Shown: piece by piece, positions 32,169 to 41,752 of the stretch | Numbering within the stretch: position 1 is the stretch's first letter | How the letters are laid out: each line of letters begins with the position of its first letter | DNA from: Subtercola vilae | Lineage (GTDB): Bacteria > Actinomycetota > Actinomycetes > Actinomycetales > Microbacteriaceae | NCBI RefSeq assembly: GCF_004923255.1 | Contig: NZ_QYRT01000016.1 | Coordinates: forward strand, 1-64,000 | Length of the DNA stretch: 64,000 bases | Reading direction: 5' to 3' | The notes under the pieces: generated by a model | What the model was told of the DNA's origin: nothing | What the model saw: only the letters and a program-made list of their open reading frames with translations | The model's database searches: none | Translations under genes and position numbers: made by a program

Positions 32169-33551
32169 GTGCGAGCCCTGGCGGCCCTCCTCTCGCGGCT
32201 GCCGCGCCCCACCGTGCGCGGCTGGGGCCTTCTGGTGACCGGCGCGGCGATGCTTGTCGCGATGGAGGTTCTGCAGCGCCGGGAGTTCAGTTTTGTCGCC
32301 CTGTTGGTGCTCGCCCTTCCCGTTGTCGCCGCCATCGGGGTATCGCTGTACAGCGCCCCGCTGACCATCGAACGCCGGTTCGATCCCGAACTCGCCCCGG
32401 CAGGTTCTGACGTGTCGGTGCGATTGCTCGTGCGCAACTGGGGCAGCCTGTCGAGCCCCGAAGCCGCCTTCTTCGACAGGGTCTCCGGGCCGCTTGAAGC
32501 GGCAGGCCGCTCTCGGCTGCCCCGGATGCCCGGCTTTCGCGCCTCGATTCATGACGCCCCCGTGCCGCTCTCACTCGGTTATCGGCTCGAGGCCCGGCAC
32601 CGGGGCCGTCACGCGGTGGGCCCGTTCGTGCTGCTGCTCTCCGACCCGTTTGCGCTCGTCGTTCGCCGTCTGGCCATCGGAACAACCGACACCCTCACCG
32701 TGACACCGTCGACGACCCTCCTGCCGCGGGGAGCCGTGCGCCTGGCCACCGGCGCGGGCGCCGATCAGGTCTCGCGTCAGCTCGGCGGTGCCGGCGAACA
32801 AGACGTGATCTCCCGTAAATACCAGACCGGCGACTCCATGCGCCGCGTCAACTGGCCGGCCACCGCACGGTTCGGTGAGCTCATGGTGCGCCAAGACGAT
32901 CAGCAGAGTGATCAGAACTCGATCGTGCTGCTCGACACGGCCGCGGCGAGCTTCGGGCTCGAGGCCCAGCACGACGGGGCGCCCGGTACCGCGCACACCT
33001 TCTCGGCCGAGTTCGAGTGGGCAGTGTCGATGAGCGCGTCGATCGGCCTGCACTTGCTGGCCGAGGGCTTTCACGTTCAGCTCGTCACGTCGGCTGACGC
33101 TGTCGTCGACAGTGCCCTCCGCACGCGCGGGCCAGGTGGCTCCGCGCAGCACCCCGGCCCCGTCTCGACGCGCTTCGAACCGAACGGAGGCGAAGAGGCT
33201 CTGCTTCTGCATGCCGCCCAGCTTGATCTGATCGACGCGTGGGAGACCGATTTTCGCCTCGCGCTCAGCCGAAGCGACGCCGTCGTGGGCGAGCTGCCCC
33301 CCGTCTTCGCCGTGGTCGGGCAGCTCGGTGACGCGTCGGCGCAGGCCCTGGCCTCGGCGGCCCGGTATTCGTCGGGCGCTGTTGCGATCGTGGTCACCGA
33401 ACCGCTGTCGCCCGGCGTTCGGGCACCGCGGTGGGCAACGGGGCTCTGCGAAGTGCTCGAAGCGGGTGGATGGAGCGCGCAGTGCGTCGGCTCCGACGAA
33501 GCACCGGCAGCGGCGTGGGGCGCCACCGGCGCAGAACGGTTCGTGCTGTGA
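32169..33551 (+). CDS. DUF58 (vWA-like) membrane protein, MoxR partner
   Basis: A 460-residue protein with two membrane helices near the N-terminus (about 18-60), a beta-rich segment, and the DUF58 signature at about 220-260 (SRKYQTGDSMRRVNWPATARFGELMVRQ). The region after it, with LLDTAAASFG, resembles the start of a von Willebrand A fold. DUF58 proteins are the usual partners of MoxR ATPases. The GTG start lies two bases after the MoxR stop, and its own stop overlaps the next start (GTGA). It probably acts at the cytoplasmic membrane. Confidence 0.9.
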   Translation: MRALAALLSRLPRPTVRGWGLLVTGAAMLVAMEVLQRREFSFVALLVLALPVVAAIGVSLYSAPLTIERRFDPELAPAGSDVSVRLLVRNWGSLSSPEAAFFDRVSGPLEAAGRSRLPRMPGFRASIHDAPVPLSLGYRLEARHRGRHAVGPFVLLLSDPFALVVRRLAIGTTDTLTVTPSTTLLPRGAVRLATGAGADQVSRQLGGAGEQDVISRKYQTGDSMRRVNWPATARFGELMVRQDDQQSDQNSIVLLDTAAASFGLEAQHDGAPGTAHTFSAEFEWAVSMSASIGLHLLAEGFHVQLVTSADAVVDSALRTRGPGGSAQHPGPVSTRFEPNGGEEALLLHAAQLDLIDAWETDFRLALSRSDAVVGELPPVFAVVGQLGDASAQALASAARYSSGAVAIVVTEPLSPGVRAPRWATGLCEVLEAGGWSAQCVGSDEAPAAAWGATGAERFVL

Positions 33552-35977
33552 CCCGGCTCGAGACACCTGCCCGGTCGGGCGGAGCATCACAGCGGGCATC
33601 CGGAGCCACCGGGCGAGGCTACGAGAGAGGTGCAGCACCCGGCCGGGGTGAGGCCAGACGAGGCGCCGACCCAGACGAGACACAGCTGGCCTCCACGCGC
33701 GGGCGCCCTGCGCGGCCAGGCCTCGCTCGTGCGGCGCTGTTGTCGGCGCTAGTTTTTCTGCTGCTCGCGCTTCCCGTGGGCGGGCTCGCACCGCTGCTGA
33801 TGGGCACTGGCTGGTGGTTCACGACCTGCCTGGTCGTTGCCGTTGTGCTGGCGATTGCTGCGGGCGCACGTCTGCTACCCGTTGCCAGCTGGATACCGTC
33901 GCTGGCGGCCCTGGTCGCGTGGGGTGTCAGCATCACCGTTCTGTTTGCTCCGAGTGAGGCGCTGTTCGGCATTCTTCCCACCTTCGACACGCTGCGAACG
34001 CTGCGCGACGAACTGCGAGACGCTGGTGCATCGATCGCCTCACAGGGTGTTCCGGCCGAACCGGTCGCCTCGATCGTGTTTCTGCTCGCCCTCACCATCG
34101 GCCTCTTGGCGCTGGTCGCTGACGCACTCGTCTTCGCCGTACGGATGCCCGCCCTGGTCGGCCTCGTACCCATCACGGTTCTCGCGGTGCCGTACACGAT
34201 CCGCCAGCAAGACTTCGACGTGTGGCTGTTCGTGTGGCTCGCGGCCGTGTTTCTCGTGCTCGTGTGGCTCGCCGACCGCTGGGGTGTGGGCCTGCGGCTA
34301 CGGTCGGCTTCGAGTCTGCGGCCGGGTCGCAACACTGTTCGTGCGCTGGTGTCGGGTGCCGTGGCAATCGCCCTCGCGGTGGTGCTGCCGGCGGTAACAC
34401 CGGGCCTGACCGCCAATTCGTTTCATTCACTGCCACAGGGCCAGCTGCCCTCGGTGTACTCGAGTGGAGTTGACCCCACCATTCAGCTGAGCCAAGACCT
34501 GCGCCGCACGAACCCGGTTCTGTCGATGACCTACACAACCAGTGCGGCCAGCGGGCTCTACCTCAAGCTCGTGAACCTGTGGAACTTCACCAACGGGCCC
34601 TGGCAGCCCGAGAACACCGACTCGGCGCACCCGCTCGGCACCGCCTTCGACACACCCGACGGCCTCAACACCGATGTCGCCACGCAGGAGGTCACCACAT
34701 CGGTGTCGGTCAGCGGGTTGCGCAGTGACTGGTTACCCCTGCCCTACCCCGCCGAGACGGTCACGGGGTTGACCGGCGACTGGGTGCAGTCTCCCGGTAG
34801 CCTCACGGTGACGGCTGTCGAGGCGAACGCCGATGGCCAGAACTACACGGTGACGAGCCTCGACGTCGAGCCGTCGGCGGCGCAGCTTGCCGCGTCGTCG
34901 GCCGCGGTTCCCGCTGCACTGCAGAGTTACGTGTCGCTGCCCAGAGGCATCGACCCGATCATCCAGAGCACCGCCACCGAGGTCACGGCCGGGGCCGTCT
35001 CGAACTACGACAAAGCCGTCGCTCTGCAGAAGTACTTCACCTCGGGGGCGTTCACGTATTCGGTCACGGCACCGGTCGAGGGCAAGTACGACGGTGGCAA
35101 CTTTCAGGCCGTGGCGAAGTTTCTGTCGGCAAAGAGCGGCTACTGCATCCATTTCGCGTCGGCGATGGCGGTAATGGCACGCAGCCTCGGTATTCCCTCG
35201 CGCATCGCGATCGGCTATCACCCCGGTGCTGCGGTGTCGCGCCAAGACAATGGCACGGCCACATTCCAGGTGTTCAGCGATGAGCTGCACGCGTGGCCCG
35301 AACTGTGGTTCGAAGGGGTCGGTTGGCTGTCGTTCGAGCCCACCCCCGGGCTCGGTCTCACCCCGCCCGCATATTCGCTTCCGAACTACACGAGTGCGAC
35401 GCCGGCGACCACGGCGCCGAGTACCGCCCCCAGCAGTGCCACGCCGGTGACACCGAGAACACAGACCCCCACCGACCTTGCCGCCAACCCGGCTCTCACC
35501 CCTCAGGCGCAGGCCGCAGAGACCGGGCGGGCCTGGCTGGTGGCCGTGGTGATTGTTATTGTTGTCGGCGGCCTCGCGCTCATCCCTGCGGGTCTTCGTC
35601 GGCTGCGTCGCCGTCGTCGGCTGTCGCGCATGGCGGGTTCGGGCAGATCGACCGCGACAATCGGCTGGCGGGAGATCACCGACACGGCCGTCGACTACCG
35701 GCTCGATGTTCCGGCCGGTGAGACGGTGCGGGCGTTCGGCGCTCGGTTGGCGGCGCTCGACACTGTGCCGCCCGAGCCGGTGCTGCGACTGGTGCAGGCG
35801 GTCGAGCGTGAACGCTTCGCGCCCGGGGGAGCGGCCGAACCAGACCACGCCCAGAGGCAGGCGCTGGCGGGCGATGTGCGGGAGGTCATCCGGGGCCTGC
35901 AGAAGAACGCCAGTCGGGCAGACGACCGGTGGGCGCTGATAGTGCCGCGCTCGCTGTTCAGCCGGGCCGAAGAGTGA
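33548..35977 (+). CDS. Membrane transglutaminase-like protein (TgpA type)
   Basis: An 809-residue protein. After a basic N-terminus come about six membrane helices (residues about 55-280, DUF3488-like). The extracytoplasmic transglutaminase core has its catalytic triad in SAKSGYCIHFASAMAVMARSLG (Cys), DELHAWPELWFEG (His), and WLSFEPTPG (Asp replaced by the Glu-containing motif common in this family). A Thr/Ala/Pro linker, another helix and a C-terminal DUF4129-like segment follow. Start GTG 33548 overlaps the DUF58 stop by three bases. It may crosslink or cleave envelope proteins. Confidence 0.93.
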   Translation: MTRLETPARSGGASQRASGATGRGYERGAAPGRGEARRGADPDETQLASTRGRPARPGLARAALLSALVFLLLALPVGGLAPLLMGTGWWFTTCLVVAVVLAIAAGARLLPVASWIPSLAALVAWGVSITVLFAPSEALFGILPTFDTLRTLRDELRDAGASIASQGVPAEPVASIVFLLALTIGLLALVADALVFAVRMPALVGLVPITVLAVPYTIRQQDFDVWLFVWLAAVFLVLVWLADRWGVGLRLRSASSLRPGRNTVRALVSGAVAIALAVVLPAVTPGLTANSFHSLPQGQLPSVYSSGVDPTIQLSQDLRRTNPVLSMTYTTSAASGLYLKLVNLWNFTNGPWQPENTDSAHPLGTAFDTPDGLNTDVATQEVTTSVSVSGLRSDWLPLPYPAETVTGLTGDWVQSPGSLTVTAVEANADGQNYTVTSLDVEPSAAQLAASSAAVPAALQSYVSLPRGIDPIIQSTATEVTAGAVSNYDKAVALQKYFTSGAFTYSVTAPVEGKYDGGNFQAVAKFLSAKSGYCIHFASAMAVMARSLGIPSRIAIGYHPGAAVSRQDNGTATFQVFSDELHAWPELWFEGVGWLSFEPTPGLGLTPPAYSLPNYTSATPATTAPSTAPSSATPVTPRTQTPTDLAANPALTPQAQAAETGRAWLVAVVIVIVVGGLALIPAGLRRLRRRRRLSRMAGSGRSTATIGWREITDTAVDYRLDVPAGETVRAFGARLAALDTVPPEPVLRLVQAVERERFAPGGAAEPDHAQRQALAGDVREVIRGLQKNASRADDRWALIVPRSLFSRAEE

Positions 35978-35986
35978 GCTGGCCGC

Positions 35987-37759
35987 TCAGTTCAGCGCGT
36001 CGGCCGCGCGCACGAGTGCAAGGTGCGAGAGCGCCTGCGGAGTGTTGCCCACTTGTCTTTCGCCTTCGACGTCGTACTCCTCAGACAACAGGCCGACATC
36101 GTTGCGGAGTGCCAGCAACCGTTTCATCAGCGCTGCGCCGTCTTCGGTACGGCCAGTGCGGGCGTACTGTTCGACCAGCCAGAACGAGCAGGCAAGAAAT
36201 GGATGCTCGCCGGCTGGCATGCCATCGACGCCGCTCTCGGTGCGATACCGCATGACCAGCCCGTCGCGCAGCAGCGTCTTCTCGAGTTGGGACACCGTGC
36301 CCAGCATTCGGGGGTCATCGGGTTCGCAGTAGCCCACCTGGGCCAGCTGCAGCAGTGATGCGTCGACCTCAGAGCCGCCGAACACTTGGGTGTACGTGCC
36401 CAGTTCGGTATTGAAACCCTTCTCCTCGATCTCGGCTCGCACTTCATCGCGGATGCGCCGCCAGGTGGCGACCGGGCCGCGCAGCCCGAACTGTTCGATG
36501 GCTTTCACACCGCGGTCGAACGCCGCCCACACCATGACACGCGAGTGGGTGAAGTACTGGGCGGGCCCTCTGATCTCCCAGATTCCTGAGTCGGGGCGCT
36601 TCAGGTTCTCTTCGAGAAAGCCGAGCAGAGCGCGTTCGAGCGCCCACGCATCCTGGCTCTGCTCCACGCCGCCCTCGCGAGCCTCGTGCAGGCCCACCAT
36701 GACCTCGCCGATGACATCGGCCTGATACTGGTCGACCGCACCGTTGCCCACCCGCACGGGAGACGCGCCCTGGTAGCCGGGCAGTGAGTCGAGCTCGCGC
36801 TCGGGCAACCAGCGTTCGCCCTCGATGCCGTACATGATCTGCAGGTCGTTCGGGTCGCCCGCGATGGCCCTCAGCAGCCAGCTGCGCCAGTCGTTCGCTT
36901 CGGTGACGAAGCCGTGCTTGACCAGCACCGAGAGCGTGAGCGACGCGTCGCGCAGCCACACGTAGCGGTAGTCCCAGTTGCGCTGGCCGCCGAATGACTC
37001 GGGCAATGACGTTGTCGCCGCTGCCACAATGCCGCCGGTGTCTTCGTGGGTGAGGGCGCGCAGAACCAGCAGCGACCGCACCACTGCGGCCTTGTACGGG
37101 CCCTCGTGGGTGCTGTTCGAGCTCCAGTTCTCCCACCACTCGCACGTGTCGGCCAGTGCCTTGTCGACGTCGATCAGCGCGGGGGCCGGGCGGTGCGCCG
37201 GGTACCAGGTCATCACCGTGTCGACCGTTTCACCGGCGCCGACGGTGAAGTCGCGCCCGTGCGAGTGGGTCTTGCCCTTCGAATGCAGCTCCGGCCCTCG
37301 AAAGACCAGTGCGTCGGGGCCGGCCACAGCGAGCAGCGAGACCCGCCCGTCGTCACCCCGCACCTGGCGCACCCAGGGCAGTGCGCTCGAGTACGCGAAC
37401 CGAATGCGCAGGTCGGTGGTCATGTTGACGTGCCCAGAGACCCCGTGAACGCGGCGCACGAGGTCGGCATGGCGGTCGCCGTGCGGCATGAAGTCGGTGA
37501 CCTCCACGACGCCGGTCGCCGTGCTCCAGACCGTGCGCAGAACGAAGGTGTTGCCCACGTATTCGCGGCGGGCGTGAGCGTTCGGGTCGGCGGGGGCGAT
37601 CATCCAGCGCCCGTTGCCCTCGTCGCCGAGGAGTGCGCCGAATGTCGAGGGGGAGTCGTAGCGCGGCAGGCACAACCAGTCGATGCTGCCGTCGATGCCC
37701 ACCAGGGCGGCGGTGTGGCAGTCGCTGATGAGCGCGTAGTTCTCGATGGGAAGGGCCAT
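35987..37759 (-). CDS. Glycoside hydrolase family 15 protein (trehalase/glucoamylase type)
   Basis: A 590-residue soluble protein. The N-terminal DUF5911-like segment begins LPIENYALISDCHTAALVG and includes SIDWLCLPRYDSPSTFG. The (alpha/alpha)6 barrel has GGQRNWDYRYVWLRDASLTLSVL (substrate/catalytic region) and LLSEEYDVEGERQVGNTPQALSHLALV (second catalytic Glu). Actinobacterial members of this length include cytoplasmic trehalases, so trehalose is a good guess, though an alpha-glucan is possible. ATG 37759 has AGGG shortly upstream. It converges on the transglutaminase gene with nine bases between stops. Confidence 0.92.
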   Translation of the reverse strand: MALPIENYALISDCHTAALVGIDGSIDWLCLPRYDSPSTFGALLGDEGNGRWMIAPADPNAHARREYVGNTFVLRTVWSTATGVVEVTDFMPHGDRHADLVRRVHGVSGHVNMTTDLRIRFAYSSALPWVRQVRGDDGRVSLLAVAGPDALVFRGPELHSKGKTHSHGRDFTVGAGETVDTVMTWYPAHRPAPALIDVDKALADTCEWWENWSSNSTHEGPYKAAVVRSLLVLRALTHEDTGGIVAAATTSLPESFGGQRNWDYRYVWLRDASLTLSVLVKHGFVTEANDWRSWLLRAIAGDPNDLQIMYGIEGERWLPERELDSLPGYQGASPVRVGNGAVDQYQADVIGEVMVGLHEAREGGVEQSQDAWALERALLGFLEENLKRPDSGIWEIRGPAQYFTHSRVMVWAAFDRGVKAIEQFGLRGPVATWRRIRDEVRAEIEEKGFNTELGTYTQVFGGSEVDASLLQLAQVGYCEPDDPRMLGTVSQLEKTLLRDGLVMRYRTESGVDGMPAGEHPFLACSFWLVEQYARTGRTEDGAALMKRLLALRNDVGLLSEEYDVEGERQVGNTPQALSHLALVRAADALN

Positions 37760-37846
37760 TTCCCTATCTTGCCCGACTGGGCGCGGGGTTGCAGCGCGGG
37801 CGCGGTTGCCAGCGCACGTTCGGGGCCAAAGACTTAGGGTTGAGAG

Positions 37847-39001
37847 GTGAGTATCGAAAGCCTGGTCAGCGACGACCTGCTGCAGGGCATCCGGTCTCGT
37901 GCCGCCGGCTACGACGCCGACAACAGTTTCTTCACCGAAGACCTCGCCGAACTGGCCGAGGCCGGCTATCTCCGGATGCTCGTTCCGGCAGAGTTCGGCG
38001 GCCCGGGGTTGGGGCTGGCCAGTGTCGCCCGTGAGCAGACCCGTCTCGCCACCGCTGCGCCGGCCACCGCGCTCGCTGTGAACATGCATCTGGTCTGGAC
38101 AGGGGTTGCCCGGTTGCTGCACGACAGGGGCGATCATTCGCTCGACTTCGTTCTACGCGAGGCTGCCGAGGGTGAGGTGTTCGCTTTCGGCAACAGCGAG
38201 GCCGGCAACGACCAGGTGCTGTTCGACTCGACCACTCGGGCTGAACCGCAACCCGGCGGCGCGTACCGGTTCTTCGGGCAGAAGATCTTCACGTCGCTGT
38301 CACCGGCGTGGACGAGGCTCGGCATTTTCGGGCGTGACGACTCGGAGCCGGGCTCGCCCGTGCTGGTGCACGGTTTTCTTGCACGGGAGGCCACCGGCTA
38401 CCGAATCCTCGACGACTGGAACACCCTCGGAATGCGGGCGACGCAGAGCAGAACGACCGTACTCGAGGGTGCCGAGGTGGCCGCAGACCGTATCGTGAGG
38501 CGACTGCCGGTGGGGCCGAACGGTGACCCGTTCATCTTCGCCATGTTCGCGAACTTCGAGATTCTCATCGCCGCTGTCTACGCCGGAATCGGAGAGCGGG
38601 CTCTCGAGCTCGCGGTGCAGGCGGCGCATCGCCGCACGTCGATGAAGAACGATGGGCGAACGTATGCGGCCGACCCCGACATTCGCTGGAAGGTCGCCGA
38701 GGCAGCCATCGCCCAAGACGGGCTGTATCCGCAGGTCGAGGCGCTCGCGCGCGACGTCGATTCGGGCGCGGATCACGGGGCCGAGTGGTTTCCCCGGCTC
38801 GTGGGGCTCAAGGTGCGCGCGACCGAGAACGCGCGATTCGTGGTCGATCAGGCGCTGAGGGTTGCCGGTGGCTCGTCGATGAGCGCCACGAGCGAGCTCG
38901 GGCGGCTCTACCGCGACGTGCTGGCCGGAATGTTTCATCCCTCCGACGGCGAATCAGCGCATTCGACCGTTGCCAATGCCTGGTTGGGGCCCCTCTCATG
39001 A
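37847..39001 (+). CDS. Acyl-CoA dehydrogenase family protein
   Basis: A 384-residue FAD enzyme with the ACAD architecture: an N-terminal helical part with LVPAEFGGPGLGLASVAREQTRLA, a beta domain with EVFAFGNSEAGND and FFGQKIFTSLSPAW, and a C-terminal helical domain with ALRVAGGSSMSATSELGRLYRDVLAGMFHPSD. The usual catalytic Glu is not obvious at the C-terminal position, where HPSDGES is seen, so it may be a flavin monooxygenase-like ACAD (DszC-type) rather than a beta-oxidation enzyme. It diverges from the GH15 gene. Its stop overlaps the next start (ATGA). Confidence 0.85.
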   Translation: MSIESLVSDDLLQGIRSRAAGYDADNSFFTEDLAELAEAGYLRMLVPAEFGGPGLGLASVAREQTRLATAAPATALAVNMHLVWTGVARLLHDRGDHSLDFVLREAAEGEVFAFGNSEAGNDQVLFDSTTRAEPQPGGAYRFFGQKIFTSLSPAWTRLGIFGRDDSEPGSPVLVHGFLAREATGYRILDDWNTLGMRATQSRTTVLEGAEVAADRIVRRLPVGPNGDPFIFAMFANFEILIAAVYAGIGERALELAVQAAHRRTSMKNDGRTYAADPDIRWKVAEAAIAQDGLYPQVEALARDVDSGADHGAEWFPRLVGLKVRATENARFVVDQALRVAGGSSMSATSELGRLYRDVLAGMFHPSDGESAHSTVANAWLGPLS

Positions 39002-39528
39002 CGTCTGTCGCACTGATCATCCCATTCGGTGGGCGCACGCCGCTCGTAGCCGAGACCGCATGGCTGGCGCCGACAGCCACCGTGATCGGCGATGTCTCTG
39101 TGGGGGCCGAGGCGAGCGTGTTCTACGGGGCGGTGGTGCGCGCCGACTCCTCAGCCATCACCCTGGGTGCCCGCAGCAACCTTCAAGACACTGTTGTGGT
39201 GCATGGCGACCCCGGTTTTCCGGCCCGGATCGGCTCCGGCGTGAGTGTGGGCCACGGTGCGGTCCTGCACGGCTGCACGATTGAAGACGACTGTCTGATC
39301 GGCATGAACGCCACGGTGCTGAACGGCGCCGTGATCGGTGCCGAGTCATTGGTGGCGGCGGGTGCGCTCATCCTCGAGGGCACCGTGATTCCGGCCGGTT
39401 CGCTGGTTGCCGGCGTACCGGGCAAGGTGCGCCGTGAGCTGACGGCTCCCGAGCGGGCTGCCGTGCGGGAGAACGCTGCGACGTACGTGCGGCTGTCGGC
39501 CGAGCATCGGGTCGCGGCAGGCGGCTGA
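38998..39528 (+). CDS. Gamma carbonic anhydrase-like protein (left-handed beta-helix)
   Basis: A 176-residue hexapeptide-repeat protein (LAPTATVIGDVSVGAEASVFYGAVVRAD). The metal-site histidines are in NLQDTVVVHGDPG and SVGHGAVLHGC, the three-His set of gamma-class carbonic anhydrases (YrdA/PaaY group). Whether it hydrates CO2 or acts as a thioesterase-like PaaY cannot be told. ATG 38998 overlaps the ACAD stop by four bases and is the correct start, since conserved sequence begins there. It is followed after one base by the NagZ-like gene. Confidence 0.93.
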   Translation: MTSVALIIPFGGRTPLVAETAWLAPTATVIGDVSVGAEASVFYGAVVRADSSAITLGARSNLQDTVVVHGDPGFPARIGSGVSVGHGAVLHGCTIEDDCLIGMNATVLNGAVIGAESLVAAGALILEGTVIPAGSLVAGVPGKVRRELTAPERAAVRENAATYVRLSAEHRVAAGG

Positions 39529-39529
39529 G

Positions 39530-40828
39530 GTGACGCGAGGTGGGTTCACGCGAAGTGGGGTCTCTCGGCTCGGAGCCGCGCGGGGTGGGGTGAACGCGGT
39601 TGCGGGCGCGATTGCCGTTTCGATCCTGTTGTCGGGGTGCAGTGGTGCGTCGGTCGCGGCTGAAGGGTCGTCGCCGGCACCTTCCACAGGCACCGCCGAG
39701 GGTGAGACCCCCGCTCTCACCGCAACGCCCTCAGCCAGCCCCGTGCCCGCCGTTCCTGCCGTGCCGCGCGTTCCTGCCGTGCCACCTGTGCCCGGCGCGA
39801 CCGACCTCGACGACGTATATGCCCGAACGCGCATGCATTCGATGAGCCTCGTCGACAAGGTCTCACTCCTGTTCATGGTGCAGGTCGCGGGCACCGACCC
39901 GGCGCCCATGCAGGCCTACCTCGCGGCGAATCGGCCCGGCGGCTTCCTTCTGCTCGGCAGCAATGTTCCCGCCACCGCCGACGCGCTCGCCGCCCAGCTC
40001 TCCGGCGTCGGCACCGCGACCGGGCTCAGCCCCCTCATCTCCATCGACGAAGAAGGCGGCGATGTCGCCCGACTCGGTCAAGACACCTTTCCCGGTGCCG
40101 ACCAGCTGAAGTCGATGCCCGTTCAAGCCACCACTGACGCCTTCACGCAGCGCGCCGCCCTTCTCACCGCGGCGGGCGTCTCGGTCAACTTCGGAACCGT
40201 CGCCGACGTCACAGCCAACCCCTCGTCGTTCATCTTCGACCGAGTTCTGGGCACCGATCCCGCCGCCGCGAGTGAGCGGGTGGCGGCATCCGTCGCGGCC
40301 GAGAATGACTCCGTCTTCAGCACCCTGAAACACTTTCCCGGGCACGGCGAGACCACGGGTGACTCGCATACGAGCATCCCGAGCACCGAAGTGACCCTCG
40401 ACCGCTGGCAGATTCAGGATGCCCCACCCTTCGTGGCCGGGATCTCAGCCGGCGCCGGGCTCGTGATGTTCGGGCACCTCTCCTACAGTTCTGTCGACAC
40501 GGCGCCGGCCTCGTTGTCGTTGCGCTGGCACCAGATTCTGCGCGACGATCTGCATTTCACGGGCGTGGCTGTGACCGACGACATGCTCATGCTGCAGGAT
40601 TCGGGGCTGCCGCAGTTCGCTGATCCGTCGGCGAACGCCGTGGCGGCGGTGGCCGCGGGCAACGACCTCCTGCTGTACGACAGCGCAATCGATATGGCAC
40701 CACCGGTTGCCGCAATTGTTGCCGCGGTGCAGGCTGGAACCATCAGCGAACAGCAGATCGACGCGTCGGCGACACGGGTGTTGCAGTTGCAGCGGGTGGC
40801 GTGGCTCCGAACGCATCCCGCGCCGTGA
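39530..40828 (+). CDS. Beta-N-acetylhexosaminidase lipoprotein (GH3, NagZ-like)
   Basis: A 432-residue lipoprotein. Signal and lipobox LLSGC (Cys about 37) are followed by a Pro/Ala/Thr-rich linker containing several PAVP repeats. The GH3 barrel has GGFLLLGSNVPAT, SIDEEGGDVARLG, VNFGTVADVTANP and KHFPGHGETTGDSHTSIPS (about residue 267). The His/Asp pair in the last motif is the NagZ catalytic loop. These enzymes remove N-acetylglucosamine from muropeptides or other glycans; here the site of action is outside the membrane. GTG 39530 starts one base after the previous stop. Confidence 0.92.
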   Translation: MTRGGFTRSGVSRLGAARGGVNAVAGAIAVSILLSGCSGASVAAEGSSPAPSTGTAEGETPALTATPSASPVPAVPAVPRVPAVPPVPGATDLDDVYARTRMHSMSLVDKVSLLFMVQVAGTDPAPMQAYLAANRPGGFLLLGSNVPATADALAAQLSGVGTATGLSPLISIDEEGGDVARLGQDTFPGADQLKSMPVQATTDAFTQRAALLTAAGVSVNFGTVADVTANPSSFIFDRVLGTDPAAASERVAASVAAENDSVFSTLKHFPGHGETTGDSHTSIPSTEVTLDRWQIQDAPPFVAGISAGAGLVMFGHLSYSSVDTAPASLSLRWHQILRDDLHFTGVAVTDDMLMLQDSGLPQFADPSANAVAAVAAGNDLLLYDSAIDMAPPVAAIVAAVQAGTISEQQIDASATRVLQLQRVAWLRTHPAP

Positions 40829-40835
40829 AGTCTTC

Positions 40836-40858
40836 GGTCGGGGTCGGGGTCGGGGTGG
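40836..40858. repeat. G-rich GGTCGG hexamer repeat
   Basis: Three GGGG runs separated by TC, flanked by GG pairs, in the 94-base gap between the NagZ-like and YedK genes. The plus strand could form a two-layer quadruplex; no function is evident. Confidence 0.6.
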
Positions 40859-40922
40859 CGGTCGCGGTGGTTGTGGCGGTCGGGGCTCCGGATGCGCGAG
40901 ACGAGAGAACGGGTGGTGCCTG

Positions 40923-41684
40923 ATGTGCGGTCGGTTTGCAATGAACAAAGAAACCGATGACCTCATTCTCGAGTTCGTCGCTCGTGGGGGAGACCCGCAG
41001 CAGTGGCGGCCGAGCTACAGCGTGGCTCCGACCGACTCTGCCCCGATCATCCGCGAGCGAATGCATACGTCAGAGGGTGAGACGGATTCGGGTGCGGATG
41101 AAGGTGCAGATGCGGCGCAGGGCTCTGGGGCCGAGGCAATTCGTGAACTGGAGCTCGCGGCGTGGGGGCTGAAGCCGGCCTGGGCGAAACCCGGTGGGCC
41201 AGCGCCGATAAACGCTCGGTTGGAGTCAGTGGCGACGAATGGCATGTTCCGGTCGGCGTTCGCGTCGCATCGGTGCATTGTTCCGATGACCGGATACTAC
41301 GAATGGCAGCAGCAGGCCGACGGAAAACAGCCGTACTTCATCCATGCCGACACTGACCTGCTCGCGGCGGCCGGGCTCTACAGCGCGCGCCGCGTGAACG
41401 ACGAGTGGAAGGTCACGTTCACGATCATCACCCGCGAGGCGAGAGACGCATCGGGCGACGTGCACGAGCGCATGCCGGTCTTTCTGACGCCTGACCTCTG
41501 GGATCGGTGGCTCGACCCCACTCCCATCGCAGCGAAGGATGCCGCACTCGCGGCACTCGACCGCTCGAGTCTCGCGGTGGCGCGCTCGATCACGACGTAC
41601 CCGGTCGCCCGCGCTGTGAATAACTCGCGCACGCTCGACCCGGCTGATCCGACGCTCATCGCCCCGGTGTCGTTACCGCTCTGA
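40923..41684 (+). CDS. SOS response-associated peptidase YedK/HMCES
   Basis: A 253-residue SRAP protein that crosslinks to abasic sites in single-stranded DNA. Catalytic Cys2 (MCGRFA) must follow the initiator Met, which fixes the start at ATG 40923. Further active-site residues visible are Asn97 (PINARLES), Glu127 (MTGYYEWQQ) and His181 (SGDVHERMPVFL). An insertion rich in Asp, Gly and Ala (residues about 50-75) separates the early strands. It protects abasic sites during replication. It is not in an obvious operon. Confidence 0.95.
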   Translation: MCGRFAMNKETDDLILEFVARGGDPQQWRPSYSVAPTDSAPIIRERMHTSEGETDSGADEGADAAQGSGAEAIRELELAAWGLKPAWAKPGGPAPINARLESVATNGMFRSAFASHRCIVPMTGYYEWQQQADGKQPYFIHADTDLLAAAGLYSARRVNDEWKVTFTIITREARDASGDVHERMPVFLTPDLWDRWLDPTPIAAKDAALAALDRSSLAVARSITTYPVARAVNNSRTLDPADPTLIAPVSLPL

Positions 41685-41752
41685 CGAGTCGGTAGCGGTG
41701 CCATCGCATCGCGGGGTCGGCCACGCCAGGCCCAGGACGCGCCAGTTCTGGC

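Noticed and set aside
35987-38137. A longer N-terminus for the GH15 protein reaching to 38137
   Set aside because: The extra 126 residues overlap the divergent acyl-CoA dehydrogenase gene, and the family N-terminus (LPIENYALIS) begins directly after ATG 37759.
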